Below, piece by piece: positions 34,880-46,661 of a stretch of 64,000 nucleotides of DNA. Position numbers and translations under genes: made by a program. Under the pieces are notes generated by a model. The model was given only the letters and a program-made list of their open reading frames with translations. It had not been told where the DNA came from and did no database searches. The stretch is from Tetrastigma voinierianum (Eukaryota; Streptophyta; Magnoliopsida; Vitales; Vitaceae), in the NCBI GenBank assembly GCA_016808115.1, contig JAEQBH010001385.1:414001-478000 (forward strand). The letters are read 5' to 3'. How positions within the stretch are numbered: the first letter of the stretch is position 1; the number at the start of each line of letters is the position of its first letter.

Positions 34880-36250
34880 CTGAATATGATGGATCGTCCC
34901 AAAACTCTGCCATAGCTACCAGGCAGCAACCCAAGGAACAAGGGTTACGCCACCCTTTGAATCAGTCAGAAGTGAAAGCAATGTCCCTAACGAGCCAACG
35001 GAAACCTTGTTAAAGATATCTCAAGATATTACTAGGGTTTTGGAAAGGTTGATAGCTCCTAAAGCTTCCAATAGATATGATGAGGAGACATGGAGCGGAG
35101 GAGTTCCATGGGACAAGCTTTAAAGGAACTAAATTGAGGTCGAAGCCAATAAATACGTAGAGTAGTGGAGGAGGTAAGATGCCTCCCATGCCATTAGTAG
35201 TATTGTGGCGGTCTCGCATAGTGAGGCTTATGATTGGTGGAAGCTTGTCTTGAAGCGTCCAAGGTTTCCTGACCCTATGCCTTGGGATTTCTTTGTCCAA
35301 GAGTTTCGGGCAAAGTATGTCACCGATATGTAAAAGGAGGTCAAATGGAAGCAATTTCTGAATTTGAAGCAGAGAAGCCTATCAATGGCTGAGTACGAAA
35401 AATAATTTAGCCATCTTAGTAAGTATGCTCCAGATTCAGTTCTCACCGAAGCATTTCAGGAAGACAATTTGAGGATGGTTTGAATGAGTCTATCAAGAGA
35501 TATTTAGCACCTGTGACTTCTCTCCAACGGGTGAATTTTTATCAGTTAGTACAAGTTGCTATGAAGGTGGAGAGTTCTGAAGCAAGTAGCAAAGAAAGGT
35601 TTTAGAAGAAGAAGTTTTCAAGAGGAGCTTCTTCCTCCTCAGGGAAAAGAGCTAGCGAATCTCCAACTTAATCAAGCAGGCGCTGCCCAAGAGGCAAAAG
35701 GTGTAAATACCAGGGCACCTAGTTTTGCAAAGGTGCTTCCAGTCGACAAGGAGAAAAACTGAATGCCCTACTGCCATAGGTGGCATTCGGGTGTTTGCAT
35801 AAGGGTGCTTCATATGTGGAAGTACATCATTGATATCAAAAGAATCAAAGAGGATCAGAATTCTCAAACATTGGTCAGGAGGACACGCACCTCCAACGAC
35901 TCGTGATCGGTGCGCAGGTCGGTGTGCTGCGCACAGCAAAGGGAGAGGTGCCATTGCACGTAGATCGGATTGCCCTATTTCTACAACACCGGCTACGGTT
36001 ACGCTATGAAAGCCGCGGAGATCGTGATGCTCCCGGGTTATAGCGTATTTCTTTATGATATCGGATACCGCTGATGTAATTTCGGCTCTACTCATTCGTA
36101 TATCCGTACTGCCATGTGTTCGATGCACGCCAATCGCAGAGAAATTACCATATGATATGCATGTGACCAATCCCCTAGGGCATAGTGTTAATGTTAACAT
36201 AGTATATAAGAATTGCCCGATAATGATTAATGATAAAGAGTTTCCCCAAT
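34880..36250 (+). pseudogene. Gypsy gag and protease remnant
   Basis: Near 35225-35460 the frame reads AYDWWKLVLKRPRFPDPMPW, then FFVQEFRAKYV, LNLKQRSLSMAEYE and FSHLSKYAPD, the Retrotrans_gag domain. A corrupted CCHC knuckle follows near 35760-35800. At 36100-36250 IAEKLPYDMHVTNPLGHSVN is the pepsin-like protease C-terminal half; the DSGA catalytic stretch upstream is not readable. 35880-36110 is unusually CpG-rich and scrambled compared with what the family predicts there. Confidence 0.78.
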
Positions 36251-36449
36251 AATTCCGATTGCTTTGCCTTTTGTGAGTTTCTGATTCGACATCGTGGACG
36301 GATTGGTCAGTTTCCAAGAATCGGGTCATAGTTGATTGTGATAAGAAATCGATAGTGCTTAAATGTTTTTACCAGATGGAAGTGGACAAGGTATGGTATT
36401 CGTCGTCCATCGTTCCATCGCAGATTTCACTATGCTAGCTCGACGATTT

Positions 36450-37870
36450 CTGAGAAAAGGATGTGAGGCATTTTTGGCTTTGGTGCTTGACTCTAAAAGA
36501 GGTCAAATAGAATTGGAAAATATTATGATAGTGAGAGAATTTCGAAATGTATTTTTTGAAGAGCTTTCGGGTATTCCACTTGAAAGATAGGTAGATTTAT
36601 CTATTGAGATTTTACCGGGAACAACTCCTATTTCCAGAGCACCCTACAGGATGGCTCCAATTGAGTTGAAAGAGCTAAAGTTTCAACTACAAGAGCTTTT
36701 GGATAAAGGGTTGATCCGGCCCAGTGTTTCTCCCTAGTGTGTGCCTGTTTTGTTCATGAAAAAGAAAGATGGCACTCTACGATATGTACGATTATCAAGC
36801 AGATCAATAAGGTGACAAGGAAAACAAAGCATCGCCACGTTAATCAACATCATCGATCGCTGAAAGGAGAGGTGTCTTCTCTAATATGCACTCCGCGCAT
36901 CACAAAGTACTATTAGTTGCGAGTAAAAGATGTCGATGTGCCGAAGACAACATTTAGGACCCGATATGGCCATTATGAGTATTTAGTAATGCACCGGTGA
37001 CATTCATGGATTTGATGAATAGGGTGTTTCGACCCTATTTGGACCAGTTTGTGGTGTTATTTATTGATGATATATTGGTATATTCTAGAGATGAGCAAGA
37101 GCATGAGCAACATCTACGAATAGTTCTGTAGACTTTGAGAGAGAAGAAGTTGTATGCCAAGCTTAGCAAATGCGATTTTTGGCTAAATAAAGTTTCATTC
37201 CTAGGCCATATTGTGGTTGCAAAGGGTATAAGAGTTGATCCTGCTAAGATTGAAGTTGTGGTGAATTGGAAACCGCCCATAATGTGACCGAAGTGAGAAG
37301 TTTCTTAAGCCTAGTAGGATATTATTGAAGATTTGTGAAGGGATTCTTTATCAAAGCTTCTCCACTCATCAAATAACTCAAAAAAGAAGTAAAATTTGAG
37401 TGGACAGATAAATGTTAAAATAGTTTTGAGCAGTTGAAGGAAATGTTGGTTGAAGCACTAGTATTAACGCAACCTACCCCGGGTAAAGAGTATACCCTGT
37501 ATAGTAATGGTTCAAAAATTGGTCTGGGTTGTGTGTTAATGCAAGATGGTAAAGTAGTGTCATATGCATCCAGATAGTTGAAGCCACATGAACAAAATTA
37601 TCCCACACATGATTTGGAATTGGTTGTGGTAGTATTCGCTTTGAAGATATGGTGACACTACTTATATGGTGAAAAATGCATAATTTATACAGATCATAAA
37701 AGTAAGTAAGTATTTGTTAACACAGAAGGAGCTTAATTTGAGGCAATGTCGGTGGCTAGAATTGTTTAAAGATTATGATTGCATCATAGATTATCACCCA
37801 TGAAAAGCTAATGTAATGGCAGATGCTTTAAGCAAAAAGATGGTGTTAGCTTTAGCACTGTAGTTCAGTA
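36450..37870 (+). pseudogene. Gypsy reverse transcriptase and RNase H remnant
   Basis: VVREF-like lead-in (IMIVREFRNVFFEELSGIP) at 36520-36585. It is followed by GTTPISRAPYRMAPIELKEL, KGLIRPSVSP, then the catalytic FIDDILVYS (Asp pair 37066-37071) and KCDFWLNKVSFLGHIV. RNase H follows with TLYSNGSKIGLGCVLMQ (the usual Asp of the TDAS motif reads as Asn) and YPTHDLELVVVVFALKIWRH. Multiple stops break it. 36780-36960 has lost several short pieces, including one apparent deletion between AATGC repeats near 36990. Confidence 0.82.
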
Positions 37871-37939
37871 GATGGAGAATAACACCAGATGGAGTGTTAT
37901 TAGCTCAGTTAAAGGCTTAACCTGTTTTGAAGCAATAAC

Positions 37940-39297
37940 TAGTTGATGCCTAAAAGGATGATGTTGAATTGCAGAAAAAGGTACAATTGGTCAGAGAGGA
38001 CTGACTATTCAGTAAAGGAAAATGGGGAAGTATATTATAATAACATATTATGTGTTCCAGATGATAAGGAAGTGAAAAAGAAGTTGTTATATGAAGCCCA
38101 TAATACAGTATTCACCATGAATCCTGGAGGTACCAAGATGTACCAAGATTTGAAATAGTATTATTGGTGGCGAGGAATCAAAAGAGATGCAGAAAGTACG
38201 CGCCCAATTGTCATTATGTCGGCAAGGTGAAAGTTGAACATCGCGTCAGATGGGTTAGTTAAACCCCATTCTAGTTCCACAAAGCTGGGAAGTGGGACAA
38301 CATTGGCCAAGGCGGATTTTGTGGTTCCGCCCTCTCTCGCCAAAGTATAATGCATTCAAGATGGTTATAGTCGATAGCTCACGAAGCTCTTTCCACCTTA
38401 TACCACAGATTGACAATGCTATGGATCACTAGCTGGGTTATATGTGACGAGATTGCAACTGCATATGTGTCGCGCTCATTGCGCTTACAGGGATTACGCG
38501 GCCTCGGGAACTCGACGAATACTAAGACAAAGATTCCACACCCCGCATACGCACGGACAACCGAGAGGTTGATTCAAGTGCTCGAAGATATGCTTCGGGG
38601 ATGTGTAATGGAATTTCCAGGAAGTTGGGATAAGTATATTCTATTGATGGAATTTGCCTATAACAATAGTTATCAGGCAAGTATTGCTATGGCATTGTAT
38701 GAAGCCTTATATTACTAAGCATTTAGAACTCCCGCATGATGACGGAGTCAATGAGACAAAGCGATTAGTCTAGACATGGTGAAATATACAAAGGATAAAG
38801 TTCGGGTTATTCATCAGTTAAAAGCTGCAAGTGACCGACATAAGTCTTATGCTGATTTAAAAAGAAAAGATACTGTACATAAAGTCGGTGACAAAATATT
38901 CTTGAAAGTATTACCTTGGAGGAAGATACTCAAATTTGGAAATAGAGGGAAGCTGAGTTTAAGATTCATTGGCCTATATGAGATTTTAGCAAGAATTTGA
39001 CCAATGGCCTATCGGTTGGCACTCCCTCCAGAGTTAGCCAAGTTGCATGATGTGTTCCATGTGTCTATGCTTCGGAAATACCGTTAAGATGAATCACATA
39101 TTCTGCAAGTACAAGAAGTACAAGTGCAACATGATTTCTTGTATGATGAAGAGTCAAAGGCTATTCTGGCTTGTGAAGTGAAGCAATTGCGAAATAAAAC
39201 AAGTAATTGGCAGAAAGTGCTCCGCAAAGACCATGGCAAGGAGGAAGCCACTGGGAGCCTAGTTTACCATGAGGGCATAGTACTCGCAACTTTTTGA
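37940..39297 (+). pseudogene. Gypsy integrase and C-terminal module remnant
   Basis: A zinc-binding-type lead-in (YYNNILCVPDDKEVKKKLLY, EAHNTVFTMNPGGTKMYQDLK) is followed by YYWWRGIKRDAE near 38158. The integrase core (38190-38560) is badly scrambled. 38770-39000 reads DRHKSYADLKRK...VGDKIFLKVLPW and GKLSLRFIGLYEILARI. 39001-39297 reads YRLALPPELAKLHDVFHVSM then the C-terminal tail with the chromodomain position. Stops are frequent. Confidence 0.8.
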
Positions 39298-39344
39298 TTC
39301 AGGTATGACTTTCGAGGATAAAATTCTTTTAAGGGGAAGATAAT

Positions 39345-41866
39345 TGTAACACCTCAAATTATACCCTAGTAGTTTATTACAATTTAGAGGTATAATAAAA
39401 GTAAAACTTGTATTTTTTCGGAATTTATCCAAGAGTCAAGGGTATAATGGTCAATTACAAAATAAGGACTCAAAGGACATTATGTAAGAAGATTATATGC
39501 TATTATGGAATAATGATAAGTGATTAGCAAATAGAATGGACTTTGAGGACTAAATAGTAAAAGGGAAAAACTTAAGCCAAAAATGAGATTTTTGCTAAAC
39601 ATGACCTTATAACAAAAATGGATAAGACCACATTTTGTCTCATAGAACAAGGGAGTTCTCATTTTGGCTTAAGGGAGAGCTAGGGCAAGGTTTGGAAGAA
39701 GAGAAGGGAGATGAAAGGAAGAAGGAAGAAAAAGAAGAGAAAAAGGAAGAGAAAAGCTAAAAAGGAAAGCTTTAAAACTTTAAGGATAGAAAAATCCTAA
39801 CTTCCTCCATCTATGGGTATATTTTGATTTAGGGTTTGAAGTTTGGTTAAGGTTTGAGATTTCCTTCTTCTATTTTATGTTTGTTTGTGTTGTGCTTTTG
39901 TTTTGGATCCTCAATGGAGGAGTTTGGTGTGAAAAATGAGTTAGGGTTCGTATGGGTCGAAGGTGTTATCTGATTTTTTTCAACTCCTGTTTGTCCGCCA
40001 TTACTTACTTATTGGGACCAAATCGAGCGATTCCACTTTATGTAATCTAGACTTCTTGTAGAATAACTCCTAAGAAGGGAGTGTAATCAAATTCGGCCCC
40101 TATGGTGCCCAGCAAATTCGAACTTGAATATGAGCTTAAAGGTAAGCTTCTAGGTTTATCCTCTGATTTTGGTACAGTCATGGTGTTTGGGTCATAAGTT
40201 GAGTTTTTCTCATCCAAATTGAATGTTTTAAATTTTTGTGTAATCTAGACTTTTGGGAGAACAACTTTCATGAAAAAAGTATTGCAAAATTGTGTTAGGA
40301 GTGTCCTTTGCTAAGAACCATTTTGAGTAAAATGGATATGATAGAATTATAGGGAAAACGTTGTCAAAATTTCCCCATAACCCATTTTCTTGTACTGGTC
40401 ATAACTTGGCTTCCTAACCTCAAAATTGGATGATTCTAGTTAGGGAATAACCCTAAGAGGTAGACCTACAAAAATCTAGAAGTTACCTAGAAGCAATTCT
40501 TACCCTAAGTCCCTTGTTTTTTAGACTTAAGTGAAGATACGGGTTTTGATTTCTTAACATGGCAGGCTCGTGATTTTCAGCCATAAGTTAAGTTATAATG
40601 ATCCAAATGAGATGATTCCAATTTTTACTGAAAATAGACTCATAGAATTACAACTTTTGTGAAATAAGTTTGGGTATAATATGTCTTATTTGTTTCAAAA
40701 AAATTGTGCAAGTGAAGGTGAAAAAAATATGTTTCTGGGTAGGAAGAAGATTTCCCATAATTTGACCTCATTTGGAAAAAATGCATTGTTAATGCATGAT
40801 AGTTATGATTTGAACATGCCGATATGTATGAAGAAATTATAGTCATAAGAATTGACTTGGAAAATAATATGAATGAGGTTAGACCTCTGTAAAATGTTCT
40901 GAATCACATATAATTGTATGTCTGGTTAAGACTAGATGGTGAATAAATAGGGACTAGTGTTACGATACTTCTGTTTAATGCTTCGGCACTCTTGATTAGT
41001 GCTACGACACTCCTGTTTAGTGCTTCGATACTCCTGATTAGTGCTATGACACTCCTGATCAATGTTTCGGCACTCCCATACCTGCATCAGACAGACAGGA
41101 CCTATTGTACTTTTGTATCTATTATCCATTCTAATGGGTCTATGCAGTAAACATTTATATGAAAAAGTACACAGTTAAGGACCAAGATGTTTATGACAAT
41201 AAAAATTCTATGATGCATTAGCATACTTTTTTGTATCAGATCGTAGTTGTACCCTGCACCTTCTCGCTCGAACCTGTATGATATGTACTCCTACGAGAGA
41301 CCTGCAAAAAATACAAATATATATATGAACCTGATAAGCATGAAAATGGTTAAATGTAATTACCTGAAATAATATTGCATGCTTGTTTACTGTATTTGAG
41401 AATAGTTATAAGTAGTTTTGTTTTTATACATTTTCCTCACTAAGCTATAAGCTTAGCATGTGTGTTTAATCCATATATGTGCTAAATAAGTTGTTAGGGA
41501 CATCCCGCGTTCGTCAAGGCCAACACGTTCCCAGAGCCCTTGGTAAGACCTTATTCTTTTTGTAATAGAAGTGGTTGTGTAATATTTTTTGTTATAGTGA
41601 AACTTGTATTGATATAAGTAATTTTTTTTTTTTTTTTGAGACTCAAGCATATGTACATGACTTTTTAAACATCACTATGGTGGTAGTTTTACTTGGTTAT
41701 ATATTTTGTAGTCTTGAAGTTTTATAATTCAGACTTTTAAAGTATGATTATGTCATTTTTGACTTTTTGCTTGAATTGTTCTCACTATTTACTCAAATAC
41801 TGTGTTTACGTGTCTCAAATTTCTATGTGGCTCTCACTTGCTATAGTTAGCGGGTAGGATGCCATG
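39345..41866 (+). repeat. Gypsy 3' LTR
   Basis: About 2.52 kb, starting right after AAGGGGAAGATAAT. It is slightly longer than the 5' copy, partly through the minisatellite at 40960-41075. Confidence 0.82.
40960..41075. repeat. Minisatellite in Gypsy 3' LTR
   Basis: About six units of roughly 20 bp, AGTGCT(A/T)CGACACTCCTG(A/T)T. In the 5' LTR only one weak trace remains (near 33998). Confidence 0.8.
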
Positions 41867-41898
41867 CTTATCACACATTCAATTTTAGTAACATTAAT

Positions 41899-42169
41899 GT
41901 CTAGATAATATTATTATGGAAAACTTGATAAATTAATGTAAAATATTGAATTGGTGAAGGTTAAAATTAATTTAATTAATTTGAAACTTACGAGCTTCAT
42001 TAAGAGTTCAATAATAAAATGGTTATTTGATGCCCCAACAGAGAAACATGACCGGATTTTATTGGATTGGATCTAAAATAATATCAATTTTTTAAAGAGG
42101 TTGTATGACCCAACGTCAACAACACTTGGATATTAAAGATACTTTTGGAATTAAATTAATGGTTCTTAC
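41899..42169. repeat. Tandem duplication unit 2
   Basis: Second copy of 32131-32396. The phrase CATTCAATTTTAGTAACATT precedes it (41876-) and follows it (42171-), so the pre-insertion locus was a head-to-tail duplication of about 295 bp. Confidence 0.82.
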
Positions 42170-42194
42170 ATTCAATTTTAGTAACATTAATAAT

Positions 42195-42866
42195 CCTCCC
42201 AACGAGGCTCTGTTAGTATTATTGAAAGCTCAAAATTTTTTGAAACAAAGTTTTGATTGATACATGTTTGTGTTATTTGAGAAAGTTCTGGATCTAATTT
42301 CCCATGGGTGGTGACTTGTTGGCACATGAAAGTCCCATCACAAGGGTGATAAGAGCCTTAAATAAAGAGTTTTTCAAAGGAACCACTATGACCTCATGAC
42401 TTACCTAGGGACTATCCCAGAGTATTAACATAGAAATTCACTACTTTCATGGGTTATTATTCGAGTTTTCGAGGAGCTAGCTTGGTAGGACACTTTATGT
42501 ATCATGGTCAAAATATTAATTTGTTATAAATATCTTGTCCAACGTAAATGTTTATAATAGAAACTAGGATATTGTTGCAATAAATAAACCTACTCATTGG
42601 TATATTTATTGATTGCGTGTTTTCGTTTATTTTAAAAAATGACATCATTTAATCCCCTAGTAACAATTTTGAGTCAAAAATAATTTGATAGAAGTAATTA
42701 CTACCATAAAATCAACGTTATGTTGTTTGTTTTTTATTTGTTTAAAATCAACAACTTAAATATATTAAAAAACAATTTAAGTTGATATGTATAATGATGA
42801 TATAACTTATTATTATGATAAACATAATATCTTTATTTTCTGTGTAGTTTATTTGGAAATGAGTCA
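42195..42866. other. Intergenic sequence, no feature recognised
   Basis: AT-rich. Short GC-richer part at 42290-42480 without coding similarity. Confidence 0.5.
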
Positions 42867-42874
42867 CTTATAGC

Positions 42875-43851
42875 CAATAATCAAAATATCGGTAATCACG
42901 AATATATCGGTACTTGGATTTTATGAATATATCGGATACATCTAGATATTCACAAAATATTCAGAAATGAAAAATTAACAAAAATATTTTGAAATTCATG
43001 GAAATATTTGTTAACTATAAAAATACATAAATAAACAAATATACACTTGTTGAAGATGATATTCATTATAATTCTTATTGAGAAATTACATTACAGTCTT
43101 TTTAAAAAACCAAAACGAAGATCGATGCTAGCTCCATTACATTATTTTCCACGAAGAGATTTCATCATGTTGAAAACAATATTCAAAACCAAGATCTTCA
43201 AAAAATTAAGATAAATCACAAAGAAAAATAATTGAGAGTCAAACTGGAGGCTGATGCGATAATGTAGCCAGAATAAATTATATAATTTTAGAGGTATTTA
43301 TAGAATTTTTCGGAATCAAAATAGTCATTTGATTGTCAAAAAACCATTGTGATTTAATTCTAACCGCTGATTTGGATGGCTTAAATCTGGACCGTTGATC
43401 ATCATATATCCGTTGGAAATCAATCTAAATCGTTAGATTAAGTTTCAAATTTAAAATCAACCGTTAGATCCAAAATATAGCCTTTTGATGCTTTTAAAAA
43501 ACTAGATGAAATTTAATCTTTGACAAAAGAATAATGCATCCGCGCCAAATCACGTTAAGTCAAAGCAGACGGCCGATATTTTGAAAATATCGACGATATA
43601 TCTCCGATATTTCCGATATTTTACCGATATATCTTCAATATTTTACTGAAAATTCCAACCCACGCATGCGTAAGGTACACTTTCGATATTTTGACGAAAT
43701 ATCGACATTTTTCGATATTTCGCAGAAAGATTGACGATTTTCCTGATATTATGCTGATTTTTAAATCAACCAATTATCGTTTCACAATATCGTATTGATA
43801 CCAATCAATATCCGATGTATCAATAATATATCAACGATTTTTTATTCTTTG
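42875..43851. mobile_element. Non-autonomous TIR element rich in ATATCG motifs, copy 2
   Basis: 977 bp relative of 1971-2631. Shared blocks include ATATATCGGTA.TTGGATTTTA, TTTGAAATTCATG, AAATTACATTACAGT and TTTATAGAATTTTT. The right end CGATTTTTTATTCTTTG mirrors the left CAATAATCAAAATATCG. Flanks CTTATAGC (42867-42874) and CTTATATAGC (43852-43861) suggest an 8 bp duplication with a 2 bp slip. It is longer than copy 1 because of extra sequence near 43340-43560. Confidence 0.65.
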
Positions 43852-44197
43852 CTTATATAGCCTTCCAATTGATCCTTAAAGGAAAACATATTCATTGTCT
43901 ATGTACAATTTTTTTGTCCTTTTGATGAGACCTTCGATAATTAGTCATTTTAGGTTTTTTTTTTTTTTTTTAACACTTGTGAAACAAATAAAACATTTTC
44001 ATCACCATCTTTCAAAATTATGATTAAGGTGAAATAATAAGAGGAATTTCATAAAAGAATATTATCAACAAACATACCTTACAATTATCAATTTTAAAAA
44101 AAAAAAAAGCTGTTTTACATATTTTTTTATCATTGACTTATATTACTAGACCATCCCAAAATTTGTACTTATAAAAATGATTTAATTGAAATATTAT

Positions 44198-44806
44198 GGG
44201 GGGAAATTATATAAACGTGCCATGAAGGATCCAAAAGAAGGAAAATAGAAAATAACTTTTTGAAACTATTAGAACATGTGATGACTTCACCAAATTAATA
44301 TAAACATGCAATGGAATAGTAACTCCACTTATGAAGATAAAAATGTCATTTAAGTGTTAAGCTTACATGCATACTTACAATAATAACGTAACATGCTCAC
44401 TATGTTAATATAACATACATGCTCACCATGTTACTATAACAAACTTTTGTTTAATATAACATATTTTTGTTTAATATAACATACTTTTATAAGAATGTTA
44501 CATTATGTAAAAATATGTTATATTAGACAAAAATATCTTACAATAGACAAAAGAGTTGTTACATTAGATAAAACTATGTTACATTATACAAAAGTTTGAT
44601 AAATTAAAATAGTGAGCATGTTATATTATTATTGCGTAAGTAAGTTTAACATATGAGAGGTACTTTTGTCTAAATAATGTGAGTTACTATTTCACTACAT
44701 GTTTTAATTATTTTAGTGGATTCATCACATGTTTTCATGGTTTCAAAAAATTACCTCCTATTTTCCTCCTTTTGAGTTCTTTATAGCATGTTTACATTAT
44801 TCCCCC
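44198..44806. mobile_element. Foldback MITE with about 280 bp inverted arms
   Basis: The left arm from GGGGGGAAATTATATAAAC and the right arm (reverse complement GGGGGAATAATGTAAAC) pair over most of the element. Examples are AACATGTGATGA, ATAGTAACTC, AATAATAACGTAACATGCTC versus AATAATAATATAACATGCTC, and repeated TAATATAACATA phrases near the centre. Flanks AATATTAT (44190-44197) and AATATTAG (44807-44814) are a likely 8 bp duplication with one mismatch, which suggests hAT. No coding capacity. Confidence 0.82.
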
Positions 44807-44814
44807 AATATTAG

Positions 44815-46661
44815 ATATAAAAATTATTTAAAAATATTTTATGTTTCTAAATAAACTTGTATTCTATAAAATATTAAAACAATTTTTTAGAATAATTTTC
44901 AAAAACTAATATTGATAACTGTTTTCAAAACTCTTTACCACGCATTCCTTAGTTTTGTTTTTGTTTTTTGTTTATTTTTTTTTTCAAAGTGTACCTATTA
45001 TTCAGCCAATTAACTTTTATTCTTGGTCCAAATTTTCTTCCGAATACACTTCACAAATCGTTGTTGACTTAACTATCTAAAGCTGTGGATATTGGAAAAA
45101 CTCTGTGATCGTATCTATGCTGCCTGGAAATTTAAGATATGCCTTGATAGAAGATGGTATTTGTTTTTTTGACTTTTTATTGAAAGTTAAATAGCTTTCA
45201 TATTTAGCTTATTTGTTTTTAAATTTTTTCATAATTTATTATTAAAATTAAAAAAAAATAATATAAAAAACTAAAATAAGAAAATCGCTTTTGCCCAATA
45301 AGAAAAAGATATAATAACACTTACTATCCAATATTAAAAAATAAACAATTTAATATTTAATAGGATTAAATAATATTTAGCATTAAACTCAAAGAAATTT
45401 TTATTTAACATTAAATAAAAAAAAATAAATGCCACCTAAGTTTCTGACTTGCATCACCACCGTTTATCTTTTACACCCATAAGGAAATTTAAAGGGCTAA
45501 AGGGATAGAATGGGTTTATGAGGTTCAAATTCAATAACAAAATTCTATAACTATATAATGCAAAGTCGATAAAAACAAAAAATAAGATAAAAAAAAGTTG
45601 GGATTGCGGTTTCCTTACCTTGACTTAACATTTTTAAAATAGTAAGTGTATCCAACTATTGATATTGAATCACGATTGCTAATTGCCCCCCACAAGCCAT
45701 TTTGGTAAAAGAAATAAATAAGTAAATACACCTACAAATAAATCATATCCCCAAAAATAATTAAACAACTAATTGTCTTCAGATCGTGGTACTAAATATT
45801 ATTAAGATCAAACTGGTATTCTTTCGTCTTCAAGTGCATTTGAATAAAATTTGGTCTTCATCTAATGTTTTTTGAAAAAATATAAATTTATTGATTCGAG
45901 TTAGTAATACAGTTAAATAAAATATAATTAAAAGTGTTAAAACATTTAGAGGATAACGCAGTATTCAGGTTAATAGCAACAAAAAAAACAGTTTAAAGCC
46001 TACATAATTTATAATCTAAAAATGTCTAGAATATTTAAAACTCCAAATCTGCATCATATTGACGAATAAGATTTGATATGATAACTCTATCGGATCGAAA
46101 CTTTGTCATTTGATACGCCAAATGTGAAAACCTATGAAGAAGTCAATCGTCAACGACATAATTGCATGTCGTAATAAGTTTGTGACAAAACATACCATAG
46201 TAAGTCAACGATAACAACACGAAAAAACAAAAAGAAACATAGATCAGTGTGGAAGAAACCATATTATTGAAAAAGAAAATCCAAATCTAGTAAAGAATGA
46301 TGAAATGGATGATTTCAGATCAAGAATGATAAAAAAAATCACCTTTAATTTATAACGAAGAAGGGACTGAAAGAAAGAACAAAGAGAGGGCGACTAGGGT
46401 TTCCATAGAGAAAAATTGTGTTTGTGGTCTTCATCTAATGTAAAATAAAATATAACGTGTATTCAATTATTAAAAATTAATTAACTAAAACATTTTGTAT
46501 TTTTTTTAACTAAACTAAAATATTTTGTATTAATATTAGTAATTAATAATCTCCCTAAAAGTCATATTTGTTACGCGTAACACAAATAGACAGTGTTCAA
46601 GAGGGCAAACTTCCTCATAAAATTTTGATGAATAGTGTTTATTTTAATGAAGTTTAATTTG
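44815..46661. other. AT-rich intergenic stretch containing one dispersed-repeat copy
   Basis: No gene. 45960-46430 is related to 53890-54370: both contain a GTGGAA(G/C)AA(A/C)CC block, GATGATTT(C/T)A, AAAAAATCACCTTT and a closing TAGGGTTT. The rest is A/T-rich without recognised content. Confidence 0.5.

Larger units (their letters stand above)
32397..41866 (+). mobile_element. Ty3/Gypsy chromodomain-clade retrotransposon with both LTRs
   Basis: About 9.5 kb. LTRs at 32397-34782 and about 39345-41866 both start TGTAACACC.. AATTATAC. The polypurine tract AAGGGGAAGA lies at 39331-39340. Left flank GTTAT (32392-32396) and right flank CTTAT (41867-41871) are a probable target duplication with one mismatch. 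Gag, protease, RT, RNase H, integrase and C-terminal module follow in the Gypsy order between 35000 and 39300, all broken. A long LTR plus this pol C-terminus suggests the Tekay/Del group of chromoviruses. The right LTR edge is uncertain by a few bases. It is a relative of solo LTR-C at 17468. Confidence 0.88.

Noticed and set aside
35652..36329. 225-residue minus-strand open frame
   Set aside because: It is antisense to the Gypsy gag/protease region and crosses a scrambled patch; no domain is seen.
40932..41129. Minus-strand open frame with repeated Thr-Asn-Gln-Glu-Cys peptides
   Set aside because: It is the translation of the LTR minisatellite, inside the Gypsy 3' LTR, with no start context or partner.
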